The position numbers and the translations under genes are program-made. From assembly GCF_018449515.1 (NCBI RefSeq), contig NZ_JAAVUQ010000004.1:248001-312000 (forward strand): a DNA stretch of 64,000 bases. The letters are read 5' to 3'. Source of the stretch: Caballeronia sp. dw_19. Its GTDB lineage: Bacteria; Pseudomonadota; Gammaproteobacteria; Burkholderiales; Burkholderiaceae. The notes under the pieces are model-generated. The model was given only the letters and a program-made list of their open reading frames with translations, was not told where the DNA came from and did no database searches. Within the stretch, counting starts at the first letter, position 1. Every line of letters begins with the position of its first letter. Shown one piece after another: positions 16,802 through 25,706 of this stretch.

Positions 16802-17956
16802 TCACGCGTGCAGCACGAGCTTCTGTACGCGCCAGTTCAGGAGTTCGGCAACGAACAGCACGTTCTCCGATGGACAAGCCATCTGGTGAATCCAGCCGAA
16901 CTGCTTGAGTTGCTTGCCCGATTCGCCGAGTACCCCCAGCACCTCGCCCTCAAGCGACAGTTTGTAGATGCGCCCGGGGAAGGCATCTGAGCTGTACAGC
17001 ACCTGGTTCGGTCCCGGCGAGATGCAGATGGCCCACGGCGAGCCGGGTGCAAACGTGCCGGCGGCTATGGCTGCCTCATCGGGCGCATAACCAATCGCTG
17101 GCCGCGCGCCGGGAGGCACCGGCACATCGATAGTGAACTGGCGCTGGAAATTGCCTTCCCCGTCGAACACCTGGATGCGCTGGTTGCTTCGGTCGGCTAC
17201 ATAGACGCTCCCCTTGGCATCAAGCGCGATGCTATGCGGCGTGTGGAACTGTCCGGGTCCGGTGCCGCGCTCGCCCCATGACTTCAGCCAGTTACCGTCC
17301 TTGTCGAGCTTGGCCACGCGTGAGTTGATATACCCGTCGCTGATATAGCTGTTGCCGGCGGCGTCCCAAGCCACGTCGGTCACCTGGCGGAAGCGTCCCG
17401 GCTCCGCGGGCAGCGGCGGATTCGGATGCTTGAGCGGACCGGTCTCCTCATCGGCCGCCTCTTGCTTGCGGCCGAAGACCATCGCTACGCGTCCGTCGGG
17501 CGTGAACTTGATCACCATGTCCGAGCCCTTGTCCGTCACCCAGATATTGTCCTCGCGATCGACCTTGACCATATGCGCGAAAGACCAGGCATAGAGGTTG
17601 CGGCCAATCTCGCGGACGAACCGACCATTCGGTGCGAACTCAAGCAACTGAGCCGCTGCGGCACCGTAAGCCGGGCCGCTCGTATTGCCCCGCGAGAGCA
17701 CGAAGATATGGCCTTTGGAGTTCAGCGCGACCCCCGAACATTCGCCGAAATAGGTATCGCGCGGCAAATGCAGTGGATTAGGGACCGAGTCGTAGGCAAT
17801 AGTCCGGGTCGTATCGGTGTCGGCGTAGGCCGAATGCGGCAGCAACGCGAGTGCCGCGGCGCCCTCGGCTGCGAGGGCCAGGAAACGGCGACGGGTCAGC
17901 ACGCGGGTGGCTGGATCACCGCAGCATGGGCAGGATAGTGGATGTGCTTGAAACAT
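16802..17956 (-). CDS. Tat-exported NHL-repeat beta-propeller protein
   Basis: The 384-residue product starts with an unusual CPCCG cluster at residues 9-13, then a twin-arginine signal (TRRRFLALAAEGAAALALL). At least four NHL-like repeats follow, for example GVALNSKGHIFVLSRGN, MVKVDREDNIWVTDKGS, DVAWDAAGNSYISDGY and SIALDAKGSVYVADRSNQRIQVFD. The family includes peptidyl-alpha-hydroxyglycine lyase-like propellers. Export by Tat implies folding or cofactor binding in the cytoplasm. The AGGAG site upstream of 17956 fits. The N-terminal CPCCG might hold a metal but lies before the signal and would be removed. Substrate unknown. Confidence 0.8.
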   Translation of the reverse strand: MFQAHPLSCPCCGDPATRVLTRRRFLALAAEGAAALALLPHSAYADTDTTRTIAYDSVPNPLHLPRDTYFGECSGVALNSKGHIFVLSRGNTSGPAYGAAAAQLLEFAPNGRFVREIGRNLYAWSFAHMVKVDREDNIWVTDKGSDMVIKFTPDGRVAMVFGRKQEAADEETGPLKHPNPPLPAEPGRFRQVTDVAWDAAGNSYISDGYINSRVAKLDKDGNWLKSWGERGTGPGQFHTPHSIALDAKGSVYVADRSNQRIQVFDGEGNFQRQFTIDVPVPPGARPAIGYAPDEAAIAAGTFAPGSPWAICISPGPNQVLYSSDAFPGRIYKLSLEGEVLGVLGESGKQLKQFGWIHQMACPSENVLFVAELLNWRVQKLVLHA

Positions 17957-18498
17957 TAATCTCGCTCCTTGTTGTTCGTGACGATGGCGCTGGACGCCAT
18001 GTTTATTGAACGGGACCAGAAGGCGAGGTTATGCATGTCAAGGACCTTCCGGTCGTCCCCTGCGCTGGCGCATAGTCTTCTTGGTCATCCGAGCACGCCA
18101 GCGTGGATTTCACTATAGTGCACAACATGAACGGCAGATGCAGAGTTCGCGTCCACTTAACGCCGGGATCTCATTTCAAACCCGCGCCCTGATGCGCCAT
18201 TGTTTGCTTTTAGCCGCTGTACGCGGCACCGTGCCGCCTGACTCTCTTTCCCCTATAGAGAAACCCACGTTGGAGCGTGGCGTCCTGGTGAATATCGGAA
18301 TGGTCAAGCCGGTCGATGTCGATGTCGATTTCCCAATGCGTCGTTCGTCGTGCATATAGGGCCACGATCCGGCAATGCGCCTATGGACGCGCCGTATCGC
18401 GCCCCATTTCATTCCGGTTAATTCCCCTCAACCACGAGGAGAGCATTCTGACCCGGCATGACTTCGATTACCATGCCGCTACTCTTTCCTACCGAAAA
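17957..18498. other. gene-free divergent interval with a 14-codon leader frame
   Basis: About 540 bases between the Tat protein gene and the drug efflux gene. CTATAGTGC near 18112 could be part of a promoter. At its right end a short frame, ATG at 18458 to TGA at 18500-18502 (MTSITMPLLFPTEK), overlaps the efflux start. Its spacing from GAGGAG is poor. Confidence 0.35.
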
Positions 18499-19707
18499 AT
18501 GATGACACGACGCTTTCTTAAACTTGCCATTGTGCTGGGCCTGATTACCGCCGTAGGCCCGTTTGCCATCGACATGTACCTGCCCGCCCTGCCTTCTATC
18601 GGGGGAGCGCTGCATGCCACTCCGGCCGAGGTGCAGATGAGCCTCATGGTGTTTTTTATCACGCTCGGGGTCTGCCAGCTCGTGTACGGGCCGCTCTCGG
18701 ATATCTTCGGCCGCAAGATGCCGATCTATGTCGGCCTCGCGATTTTTACCATCGGCAGCGTGGGCTGCGCCTTTGCGCCGGACGTGCACGTGCTGATCGG
18801 TTTTCGCGTGCTCCAGGCGTTGGGTGCGTGTGCCGGCATGGTCGTTCCGCGCGCCATCGTGCGTGACCTTCATACCGGTCACGATGCCACCCGGCTCATG
18901 TCGCTGCTGATGCTTGTCGTGAGCGTTTCTCCGCTATTGGCGCCGCTGACCGGCAGCTTCATCATTGCGGCGTTCGGCTGGCGCGGTGTCTTCTGGGCGC
19001 TGACCGTAGCGGGCGGACTTGCGCTCGTGCTTGCGGCTACGCAGTTGAAGGAGACGCGGGAAATCCATCATCGTGCCGATAGCTCGTGGGCAAGCGCGTT
19101 CGCGGGGTATCGCAAGTTACTTAGTGATCCGACGTTCCTTGGCCTCACCTTTGTCGGCGCGTTCGGCGTGTCGTCATTTTTCATCTACCTGGCAAGCGCC
19201 TCGTTCGTGATCATCAACCACTATGGCTTGTCGCCCACCACGTTCAGCCTGTGCTTCGCGCTGAACGCGGCGGCGTTTTTCGGCTTCAGCCAGTTGACTG
19301 CGCGCCTGGCAGCCAAGTACGGTCTGCCGCGCGTCATTCGCGTAGCGGTTACCGGCTTCGCGATCTCGATGAGCATCGTAGCGGTGCTGTTTTTGGCGGG
19401 TGCCGACAGCCTCGCGCTGATGATGGTTTTCCTGTTTATCGGATATGGTTTCCTGGGGCTTGTCTTGCCCACTTCCGCGGTGTTGTCGCTTGAGAGTCAT
19501 GGGACAATTGCGGGTACGGCTTCGGCGCTGATGGGTGCATTGCAGTTTGTCGTGGGCGCTGCTGTGATGGCCGTGTCCGGCCTGTTCGCCGACGGCGCGC
19601 CAAAGCCAATGGTGGTCGCAATCGCACTCTCCGCGTTGGTGGCATTTGCCATCGCCCGCCTCACCCTGCGCATCGAAAACGCAAGGCTGCCAGCGGCGGC
19701 AGAGTAA
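18499..19707 (+). CDS. Bcr/CflA-family multidrug efflux MFS transporter
   Basis: The 402-residue, 12-helix protein matches Bcr/CflA. Helix 1 reads GLITAVGPFAIDMYLPALPSIG, the A-loop is GPLSDIFGRKMPIY, and RVLQALGACAGMVVPRAIVRDL is the antiporter motif-C region. The family exports bicyclomycin, chloramphenicol, sulfonamides or cysteine by proton antiport. Two adjacent ATGs (18499, 18502) can start it. There is no strong ribosome site, but a short upstream frame overlaps the start and may couple translation. A longer in-frame extension back to 18316 is rejected. A stem-loop and tandem repeats follow. Confidence 0.9.
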   Translation: MMTRRFLKLAIVLGLITAVGPFAIDMYLPALPSIGGALHATPAEVQMSLMVFFITLGVCQLVYGPLSDIFGRKMPIYVGLAIFTIGSVGCAFAPDVHVLIGFRVLQALGACAGMVVPRAIVRDLHTGHDATRLMSLLMLVVSVSPLLAPLTGSFIIAAFGWRGVFWALTVAGGLALVLAATQLKETREIHHRADSSWASAFAGYRKLLSDPTFLGLTFVGAFGVSSFFIYLASASFVIINHYGLSPTTFSLCFALNAAAFFGFSQLTARLAAKYGLPRVIRVAVTGFAISMSIVAVLFLAGADSLALMMVFLFIGYGFLGLVLPTSAVLSLESHGTIAGTASALMGALQFVVGAAVMAVSGLFADGAPKPMVVAIALSALVAFAIARLTLRIENARLPAAAE

Positions 19708-19719
19708 AGAACCCGCGTG

Positions 19720-19758
19720 GCATTGAGTGGTGATCGCGGTCCCGTAGCCACTCAATGC
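19720..19758. other. 11-bp perfect stem-loop between convergent genes
   Basis: GCATTGAGTGG (19720-19730) pairs perfectly with CCACTCAATGC (19748-19758). It lies just after the efflux gene stop and before the 3' end of the convergent gene. There is no T-tract, so it is a bidirectional 3'-end structure rather than a classical terminator. Confidence 0.6.
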
Positions 19759-19762
19759 ACTT

Positions 19763-19817
19763 GAGCCTTAGTGGGACCTTAATGGGGCCTTAATAGGGCC
19801 TTAATAGGGCCTTAAGC
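19763..19817 (+). repeat. five tandem 11-bp repeats
   Basis: Units GAGCCTTAGTG, GGACCTTAATG, GGGCCTTAATA, GGGCCTTAATA and GGGCCTTAAGC follow without gaps. The 11-bp period equals about one DNA turn. They sit in the 3' gap between convergent genes. Confidence 0.8.
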
Positions 19818-19850
19818 TAGGGTCTTAGGCGCGCCTTGCGTTTTCGCCCT

Positions 19851-20309
19851 TCAATTGGCCTTACAAAGAATTGCCGTCATCACCGGTGTGACTTCGTGAA
19901 CGATAGCGGCGCTGCCCGTTTGACGCAGGCGGTCCCTGACGTCGTCCGACGCTCCTGTCACCACCACGCCGTATGCCCAGTCCGCAACGGGATCGCCCTT
20001 GCCCGGCTTGAAGAGCGGATCGTCCTTCTCATAGCCCAGCACTACAAAGACCGGGAAATCGAACGCCGTCAGCTTCACGCCCCGCACAGGCCGGAACGCG
20101 TTGATTGAATTCTTCTCGACATGCATGGGCTTGAGTTGTATCTCGCCACTCTGCATCAGCGCGCTGATGAACACGTGGCCCGTCGATTTGCAATCGAGCT
20201 GTTCTTCTATCGCACTTGCATGTGCAAATGTCGATAACAACCCGAAGGGCGCGAACGCGACCACGACGACAACCCGAATAAGCTTGGTGACCTGTCTGGC
20301 GACCCGCAT
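19851..20309 (-). CDS. exported protein of unknown function
   Basis: The 152-residue product has an N-terminal hydrophobic signal (LIRVVVVVAFAPFGLLSTFAHASA). The mature domain of about 120 residues has two Cys (LDCKSTGHVF and the C-terminal ILCKAN) that could form a disulfide. DFPVFVVLGYEKDDPLFKPGKG and YGVVVTGASDDVRDRL look like one small alpha/beta domain. I do not recognise the family. It is convergent with the efflux gene and stands alone. Confidence 0.7.
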   Translation of the reverse strand: MRVARQVTKLIRVVVVVAFAPFGLLSTFAHASAIEEQLDCKSTGHVFISALMQSGEIQLKPMHVEKNSINAFRPVRGVKLTAFDFPVFVVLGYEKDDPLFKPGKGDPVADWAYGVVVTGASDDVRDRLRQTGSAAIVHEVTPVMTAILCKAN

Positions 20310-21224
20310 GGTTGGCCTCTATTTTTTTCGACGTTGCATCGACCGCGGCGAACTTTTTGGTCGGGGTGTTTCACTCTACCTGCATCGGTAAATTGTTGCC
20401 GGATTGCCAGATGCCTTTGAGCCCGTACAAACATCGCGATTCCGTAGCAGACCTGCGAGCCGGCACTCGGCTTGCAGCAGGTGAAACCGGGCTATCAGGA
20501 CGTTCAAACCTCCGCGTGCGGAATCACCCCCATTGCGGGCGCTATTGCCTGTCGTGTCCGTTCTCTTTCGAACTTTCAAACATTTTTACCGGCACCGTTT
20601 CGAGGTTTTCTACTAACTCCGATGCGCCTGCCCACACCTCCGGCGCGCGTCACAAATGCGCCTTTACATTTTCGATTTTGTTCATTAGCATTCGAATTCG
20701 AACATTATCGGTTCGATAGATTTTCTTAATTGATACGAGCGACTAGCGTGAATCGAGACACAATGGCTGATGTACTGGTCATCAAACGAGATATTGGCCG
20801 AGCTGGCATCGCGTGCGATATGGTGGAACCCGACCTGACGGTGTTCCTTTGCGAACAAATCGAGTTCGTTTTCCACTCGTCGGTGTCGCGCACCGGATCG
20901 ATCAACGACGGCTCGCGCGGATGAAATCTGGCGATATGACGCGAAAGGGGATCGCCGCCAGGAAACCCCGCGGCACAGGCAAAGCGTCCGGCATTCAATG
21001 AAATAGCGCGGTGGTCAGCGAATGAACCCACGCCTTCATCCCGCCTGTTAGGCGGCCCTTATTCAACCGCATAAAGCCGCTAGCCGGATTTAACGTCGCA
21101 ATCAAAATGTAATTTTCGTAGAAACTTCAGTCTCACCGAAACCGCAGTCAAAACAAGAAATCAGCAACGTCGCGAGGCATCATGCACGAAGCGGCGGTCC
21201 ATTTAAAAACCAGTGGAGAAGACA
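20310..21224. other. gene-free stretch upstream of glpK
   Basis: About 915 bases without a credible gene. The segment near 20680-20740 is AT-rich, with the palindrome TTCGAATTCGAA (20691-20702) followed by CATTATCGGTTCGAT. Nearer glpK there is AATTTTCGTA (21111-21120). Both resemble GlpR half-sites. The 64-101 codon frames around 20726-21031 overlap each other and look accidental. Confidence 0.45.
21111..21120 (+). promoter_or_regulatory. GlpR-like half-site upstream of glpK
   Basis: AATTTTCGTA fits the GlpR half-operator pattern WATKYTCGWW as I recall it from E. coli, about 105 bases before the glpK start. A stronger dyad with the same core (TTCGAATTCGAACATT) lies at 20691-20706, some 520 bases upstream. 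No glpR gene is in the window. Confidence 0.3.
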
Positions 21225-22724
21225 ATGCAGGAGCAATACATCCTCGCGCTCGACCAGGGCACGACGAGTTCACGCGCAATGGTGTTCGATCGCCAGGGCA
21301 ACGTAGTGTCAGTCGCGCAAAAGGAATTTGGCCAGATCTATCCACAACCGGGCTGGGTCGAGCACGACCCGCAGGAAATCTGGTCGACCCAGGCTGGCGT
21401 AGCCGCCGAAGCCGTCACCCGCGCGGGCCTGAACGGTGCATCCATAGCCGCTATCGGCATTACCAATCAGCGTGAGACCACCATTGTCTGGGATCGCGAA
21501 ACCGGCCAGCCAATCTATAACGCCATTGTCTGGCAAGACCGCCGCACCGCCGACTTCTGCGACCAGTTGAAGGCGCAGGGGCTGGAAGAAAAGGTCCGTG
21601 CCAAAACGGGCTTGCCTATTGATTCGTACTTCTCCGCGACCAAGATCCGCTGGATACTCGACAATGTTGAAGGCGCCCGCGAGAAAGCGAAGCAAGGACG
21701 TCTTGCCTTCGGTACGGTCGATAGCTGGCTCGTCTGGAATTTCACGAAACACAGCTTGCATATCACCGACGTCACCAACGCGTCGCGCACCATGCTCTTC
21801 AATATCCACACGCTCAAGTGGGATGACGAACTGCTCGACGCGCTCGATATTCCGCGCAGCATGCTGCCCGAAGTGCGGGCCTCCTCGGAGGTGTACGGCC
21901 CGACCAAGACCACGGTATTCGCCTCGAAGATTCCCCTTTCCGGCATTGCAGGTGACCAGCACGCCGCCCTCTTCGGCCAGATGTGCACGAAGTCCGGCAT
22001 GGTGAAAAACACTTACGGCACCGGTTGTTTCCTCGTCATGAACACGGGCGACAAGCCGATCGAATCGCGCAACAACCTGGTCACCACCATTGCATGGCAG
22101 ATCGGCGATCAGGTCAACTATGCGCTGGAAGGCAGTATTTTTATCGGCGGCGCTGTCGTGCAATGGATTCGCGACGGACTTGGCATCATCAAGAGTGCGA
22201 ATGAAATCGAAGCGCTTGCGCGCAGCGTGCCGCATAGCGACGGCGTCTATATGGTGCCCGCCTTTGCCGGCCTGGGTGCGCCCCACTGGAATGCACGCGC
22301 ACGCGGCACGCTGTTCGGCGTGACACGTGGCACGACCTCCGGCCACATTGCACGGGCGGCGCTCGAAAGCATCGCCTTTCAATCAATCGATGTGTTGAGG
22401 GCCATGGAAGCCGACTCCGGCATCCGCATTGGCGAATTGCGCGTGGACGGCGGTGCGGTCGCCAATGACCTGCTGATGCAATTCCAGGCCGACATGCTGG
22501 GCGTGGACGTAGTCCGTCCGCAGGTCAGCGAGACCACTGCGCTGGGCGCGGCGTATCTGGCCGGGCTGGCAGTCGGTTACTGGAAAGACGTGAATGAACT
22601 GCAAAGCCAATGGAAGCTGGACCGTCGTTTCTCGCCGGATATTGCGGTGGACGAGGTCAAGCGCCATATGCACGGCTGGCAACGTGCGGTAAATGCCGCC
22701 AAGGCGTGGGCCGACGCTACCTGA
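21225..22724 (+). CDS. glpK: glycerol kinase
   Basis: The 499-residue FGGY kinase phosphorylates glycerol to sn-glycerol 3-phosphate with ATP in the cytoplasm. It matches GlpK over its full length: [16 protein letters not shown] at the N-terminus (phosphate loop), [45 protein letters not shown] and [19 protein letters not shown]. The ATG at 21225 follows GGAG with correct spacing; a GTG at 21213 is less likely. It is followed by glpF across a 104-base gap containing a perfect hairpin, so the two probably form an operon. Confidence 0.97.
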   Translation: MQEQYILALDQGTTSSRAMVFDRQGNVVSVAQKEFGQIYPQPGWVEHDPQEIWSTQAGVAAEAVTRAGLNGASIAAIGITNQRETTIVWDRETGQPIYNAIVWQDRRTADFCDQLKAQGLEEKVRAKTGLPIDSYFSATKIRWILDNVEGAREKAKQGRLAFGTVDSWLVWNFTKHSLHITDVTNASRTMLFNIHTLKWDDELLDALDIPRSMLPEVRASSEVYGPTKTTVFASKIPLSGIAGDQHAALFGQMCTKSGMVKNTYGTGCFLVMNTGDKPIESRNNLVTTIAWQIGDQVNYALEGSIFIGGAVVQWIRDGLGIIKSANEIEALARSVPHSDGVYMVPAFAGLGAPHWNARARGTLFGVTRGTTSGHIARAALESIAFQSIDVLRAMEADSGIRIGELRVDGGAVANDLLMQFQADMLGVDVVRPQVSETTALGAAYLAGLAVGYWKDVNELQSQWKLDRRFSPDIAVDEVKRHMHGWQRAVNAAKAWADAT

Positions 22725-22737
22725 GTTCCAGGTTGAA

Positions 22738-22765
22738 CTCACGTTGAACCTGCGTTCAACGTGAG
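22738..22765 (+). other. 12-bp perfect stem-loop between glpK and glpF
   Basis: CTCACGTTGAAC and GTTCAACGTGAG enclose a CTGC loop. There is no T-tract. Its position between cotranscribed genes suggests an mRNA-stability or processing element that sets the glpK:glpF ratio. Confidence 0.65.
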
Positions 22766-22828
22766 CCTCGGTCACGTCATCCCGGCCTTCTTGACCGCAA
22801 CGCAGTTATTCTTTTAGGAATCCTTTTC

Positions 22829-23689
22829 GTGTCACTAACTATTGCGAAACCTACCGGCAGGCAATTTGTCGGCGAACTTATATCCGAGGCCATCGCCGTC
22901 CTCATCATCATCGCGTTCGGTGATTCAGTGGCGTGCATGTATGTGCTATACGATCCCAGCCCGTATGTGAATGCTTACTGGGGTGTCTGCATGTCGTGGG
23001 GCCTGGCGGTGACGCTGGCTATCTATGTGACCGGCTCCATTTCGGGCACTCATGCCAATCCCGCGGTAACGCTCGCTCTTGCACTCTTCCGCGGTTTCTC
23101 GTGGAAGAAAGTGTTGCCCTACTGGGTAGCGCAACTCGTTGGCGGCATGCTGGGCGCCGTCATTGTTTATGCGCTGTTCGGGCCGGTGATCGACCATTAC
23201 AACCTGGTTCATCATCTGTCACGGGCGGACGGCGGCGCAGCGGGCGTGTTCTTCACGCATCCGGGCCTGGCCATCACCCCCATGCACGCGTTCTCCGATG
23301 AAGTCATCCTGACGGCGTTCCTTTTGTTCGGTATTTTCGCCATCACCGAGCAGTTCAACGAAATGGCGCCCCAGGCAAATGCGGGTGCGCTCATGATCGG
23401 GTTCCTGGTGGCAATCCTCGGGTCATCGATGGGCTATCTGGAAGCCTGGGCAATGAATCCGGCCCGCGATCTTGGCCCGCGTTTATTTGCGTACTTTGCG
23501 GGCTGGGGTTCGTCCGCGCTGCCTTCACCGGACAACTACTGGTGGATTCCCGTGGTCGCTCCGTTGATAGGCGGCGTGATTGGCGGCGGCGCTTACCAAC
23601 TGCTGATCCATCCTTTCCTGCCGGCGCGCGTGCGCGCATTGCAAGCGGAGGTCAATGGCGAGGACTGCGAGCAAGGACAGCGCATCTGA
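22829..23689 (+). CDS. glpF: glycerol uptake facilitator (aquaglyceroporin)
   Basis: The 286-residue MIP channel has six helices and two pore half-helices with NPA boxes: GTHANPAVTLALA near residue 77 and MNPARDLGPRLFAYFAGW near 210. Asp directly after the second NPA is typical of glycerol rather than water channels. It passes glycerol through the inner membrane to GlpK. The GTG start at 22829 follows AGGA. The C-terminal tail is hydrophilic. The operon lacks glpD and glpR in this window. Confidence 0.95.
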   Translation: MSLTIAKPTGRQFVGELISEAIAVLIIIAFGDSVACMYVLYDPSPYVNAYWGVCMSWGLAVTLAIYVTGSISGTHANPAVTLALALFRGFSWKKVLPYWVAQLVGGMLGAVIVYALFGPVIDHYNLVHHLSRADGGAAGVFFTHPGLAITPMHAFSDEVILTAFLLFGIFAITEQFNEMAPQANAGALMIGFLVAILGSSMGYLEAWAMNPARDLGPRLFAYFAGWGSSALPSPDNYWWIPVVAPLIGGVIGGGAYQLLIHPFLPARVRALQAEVNGEDCEQGQRI

Positions 23690-23724
23690 TAGGTTGATTG
23701 ACTGACTTGGCGCCAAGCCGATGC

Positions 23725-23768
23725 AGCGGCTAAGCGCCGGACGTTGGTTAGTCCGGCGCTTAGCCGCT
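23725..23768. other. 18-bp perfect stem-loop between convergent genes
   Basis: AGCGGCTAAGCGCCGGAC (23725-23742) pairs perfectly with GTCCGGCGCTTAGCCGCT (23751-23768) around an 8-nt loop. It separates glpF from the convergent DUF4148 gene. No T-run follows on either strand. It is the longest perfect stem seen in the window. Confidence 0.7.
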
Positions 23769-23945
23769 CAATGCTGCGCTCAATACCGTTATCTTCGCCA
23801 TTGTTTCTGTCAGCGTCCGCGCAACGTCCCTCATTCGCGCGAGTGCCCGCTTAGCGGCACTGAGCGACGGGCTATTTTCGAGCTAGGCGCACTACGGTTA
23901 ACAAAGCAAAGCCGCCGGCCTGCAGTAGCTACACTACCGTACGAA

Positions 23946-24251
23946 TCACTGACCGTTGGACACCGGCGCGACCGCAGTTCCGCTCGTCGGCGGCTGCGAC
24001 ATTGACGTTCCATTCTCCGTTGCTCCACCGTAACCGCTGGCGGTATCACCCGAATGCACGCGTGCTTCGGCAGTCTGGATATCATTCGGATAGGCTGCCT
24101 GCGGTGAGGTTGGGCGCCATCCCGCGCTCTCGAGCTGGATGAGATCAGCGCGCACCTCGGCACGTGTGACGGGTTGATCGGTGGTTTGGGCAAATGAGAC
24201 GGCGGGAGCAGCCAGGACCAAAGCAAGTGTTGTGCAGATCAGTGCTTTCAT
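23946..24251 (-). CDS. DUF4148 small exported protein
   Basis: The 101-residue product has a signal peptide (MKALICTTLALVLAAPAVSFAQ), then PVTRAEVRADLIQLESAGWRP, the DUF4148 core that is expanded in Burkholderia genomes. YPNDIQTAEARVHSG and a Gly/Ser/Thr-rich tail follow. A GAGG site precedes the ATG. Function is unknown. An inverted repeat GGCTTCA/TGAAGCC (24275-24299) and a GGTAAG direct repeat (24314-24329) lie in its upstream region. Confidence 0.85.
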   Translation of the reverse strand: MKALICTTLALVLAAPAVSFAQTTDQPVTRAEVRADLIQLESAGWRPTSPQAAYPNDIQTAEARVHSGDTASGYGGATENGTSMSQPPTSGTAVAPVSNGQ

Positions 24252-24313
24252 AATGAGTAGCCTCTTTGAAAAGTGGCTTCACTCTCAATGAATGAAGCCG
24301 CGCTCCATCGTCC

Positions 24314-24329
24314 GGTAAGCGACGGTAAG
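24314..24329 (+). promoter_or_regulatory. GGTAAG-CGAC-GGTAAG box upstream of the DUF4148 gene
   Basis: A perfect GGTAAG direct repeat with 4-nt spacing, as at 2440-2455 and 7008-7023. Here it points away from the DUF4148 gene, whose start is 63 bases to the left. No -10-like AAT lies at the spacing seen at the other sites, so its target is less certain. Confidence 0.35.
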
Positions 24330-24654
24330 CAACTTCATTCTGCGCGGCGGGCACTGACTCGAAGCTGACGCCCAGATGACAAGATCGTCATCTTGTACAT
24401 CCCTGCATTCGAAGATAGAAACTGGTTGAAGATATCGAACGTATTGAATTGCAGTCCCTGAACGGCGTCTCGGTCATCAAGATGTCCCTGATGAAATGCC
24501 GTTGAAAGGCGGTAAGCCGGCACACGGACCGTTCGCTTTTTTTGATGCGATTCCGGGCGGCGTTCGAACGTCGCTTCGAAAAATTGCGGCGCGGCTATAA
24601 GGCGGCACTCGGCCAAGCTATTAAAAACGCCACCGGTTCCCGCTGGTGTTCAGG

Positions 24655-24795
24655 TTACTGCCTGGATCTATCACCCGCGTGGTCATCATGCTCTTGCGAT
24701 TCCCGTCGGGAATGCTTCAATGCGTCGAATATTCCCCAGATGGCAATCGCGAATCCAGTCCCGAACCCGCAAGCCAACAACACGTAAGTACTCAT
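24655..24795 (-). CDS. 46-residue single-helix membrane protein
   Basis: An ATG at 24795 is preceded by AAAGG about eight bases upstream. The frame encodes MSTYVLLACGFGTGFAIAIWG..., one membrane helix at residues 4-24, followed by a basic and then acidic/His-containing tail (LKHSRRESQEHDDHAGDRS). It ends at a TAA at 24655. The positive-inside pattern after the helix fits a small inner-membrane protein with a cytoplasmic tail. It is isolated on the strand, between DUF4148 and mgtC. Confidence 0.45.
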   Translation of the reverse strand: MSTYVLLACGFGTGFAIAIWGIFDALKHSRRESQEHDDHAGDRSRQ

Positions 24796-24998
24796 CTGCG
24801 ACCTTTAATGGGGTGAAGCAATGCCTGATGATGCACCCATTCGCTCATCGCGCCCGGCGGGTCGAACCCGCAGGCCATGTCGGCATGAGTCCGCGCAAGC
24901 ATCGCTGTCCCGGATACTACCGATGCATCCTTTCAAAACCCATGCCATGCCTCGCGCGCGCGGACACGCGGATCATGCCGATGGGCCGTGACGCATTG

Positions 24999-25706
24999 TC
25001 AGTCAGGCACGGGTACGGTATCGAGCGCCGCCCAGCTAACGCTCGATACGCCCTTGTCCATACTGAGCCGGCTCGCGACGGCTTCAACCTTTGATTGATA
25101 TTTCGGATGTGTTTCGAGCGTTGCGATCACTTCCACTCGCCGCGAATCGTCGTCGAGATCTGTGCTGCTAAGTCCCTGGAACGACAGCGGCGCGGACACC
25201 ATAGAGTTGGTGATCAACGCCCGGATATTCACCTCATCTTCCGCGCGGCAGACTACCGTCAGTACGTATTTGCGCACGAGGTCTGCGGAAGCCACCGGCG
25301 CAGTATTGATTGCGCGCCCGATTTCACGCAGTACGGTATTCGTGAACAGGATCACCAGGGTTCCCGCGATGGCGGGTCCATAGTGCGATGCCCCGCAAAG
25401 AACGCCGACGGCCGCCGAGCACCACAAGGTGGCCGCCGTATTGATCCCCTGGATTGCGCCCTGTTCGCGCATGATGACGCCGCCGCCCAGGAATCCCACG
25501 CCGGATACCACATACGCCGCAATTTGCGTCACGGTCGTGGTTCCGTTCCCGGTCATGGCGCCAAGGATCACAAACAAGCAGGCGCCGCTGGTCACCAGGG
25601 TGATGGTGCGCAGGCCTGCGGTTCGCTGCCGCATCTGTCTTTCCAGACCGATGGCAATGCCGCACGACAAAGCCGCTATCAGGGGAAGAATGTATTCGTA
25701 GATCAT
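24999..25706 (-). CDS. MgtC/SapB-family membrane protein
   Basis: The 235-residue product starts at the ATG 25706 (MIYEYILPLIAALSCGIAIGLERQ). It has the MgtC signature: GIAIGLERQMRQRTAGLRTITLV, then YVVSGVGFLGGGVIMREQGAIQGINTAATLWCSAAVGVLCG in helices 3-4. A C-terminal cytoplasmic ACT-like domain (residues ~145-235) follows. Family members help growth in low magnesium or inside hosts, partly by modulating ATP synthase or phosphate balance. It is divergent from trpS across about 360 bases. No Mg-transporting ATPase is adjacent. Confidence 0.88.
   Translation of the reverse strand: MIYEYILPLIAALSCGIAIGLERQMRQRTAGLRTITLVTSGACLFVILGAMTGNGTTTVTQIAAYVVSGVGFLGGGVIMREQGAIQGINTAATLWCSAAVGVLCGASHYGPAIAGTLVILFTNTVLREIGRAINTAPVASADLVRKYVLTVVCRAEDEVNIRALITNSMVSAPLSFQGLSSTDLDDDSRRVEVIATLETHPKYQSKVEAVASRLSMDKGVSSVSWAALDTVPVPD

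Noticed and set aside
20726..21031. 64-101 codon frames upstream of glpK
   Set aside because: Mutually overlapping, no signal or domain pattern, and located in probable regulatory DNA.
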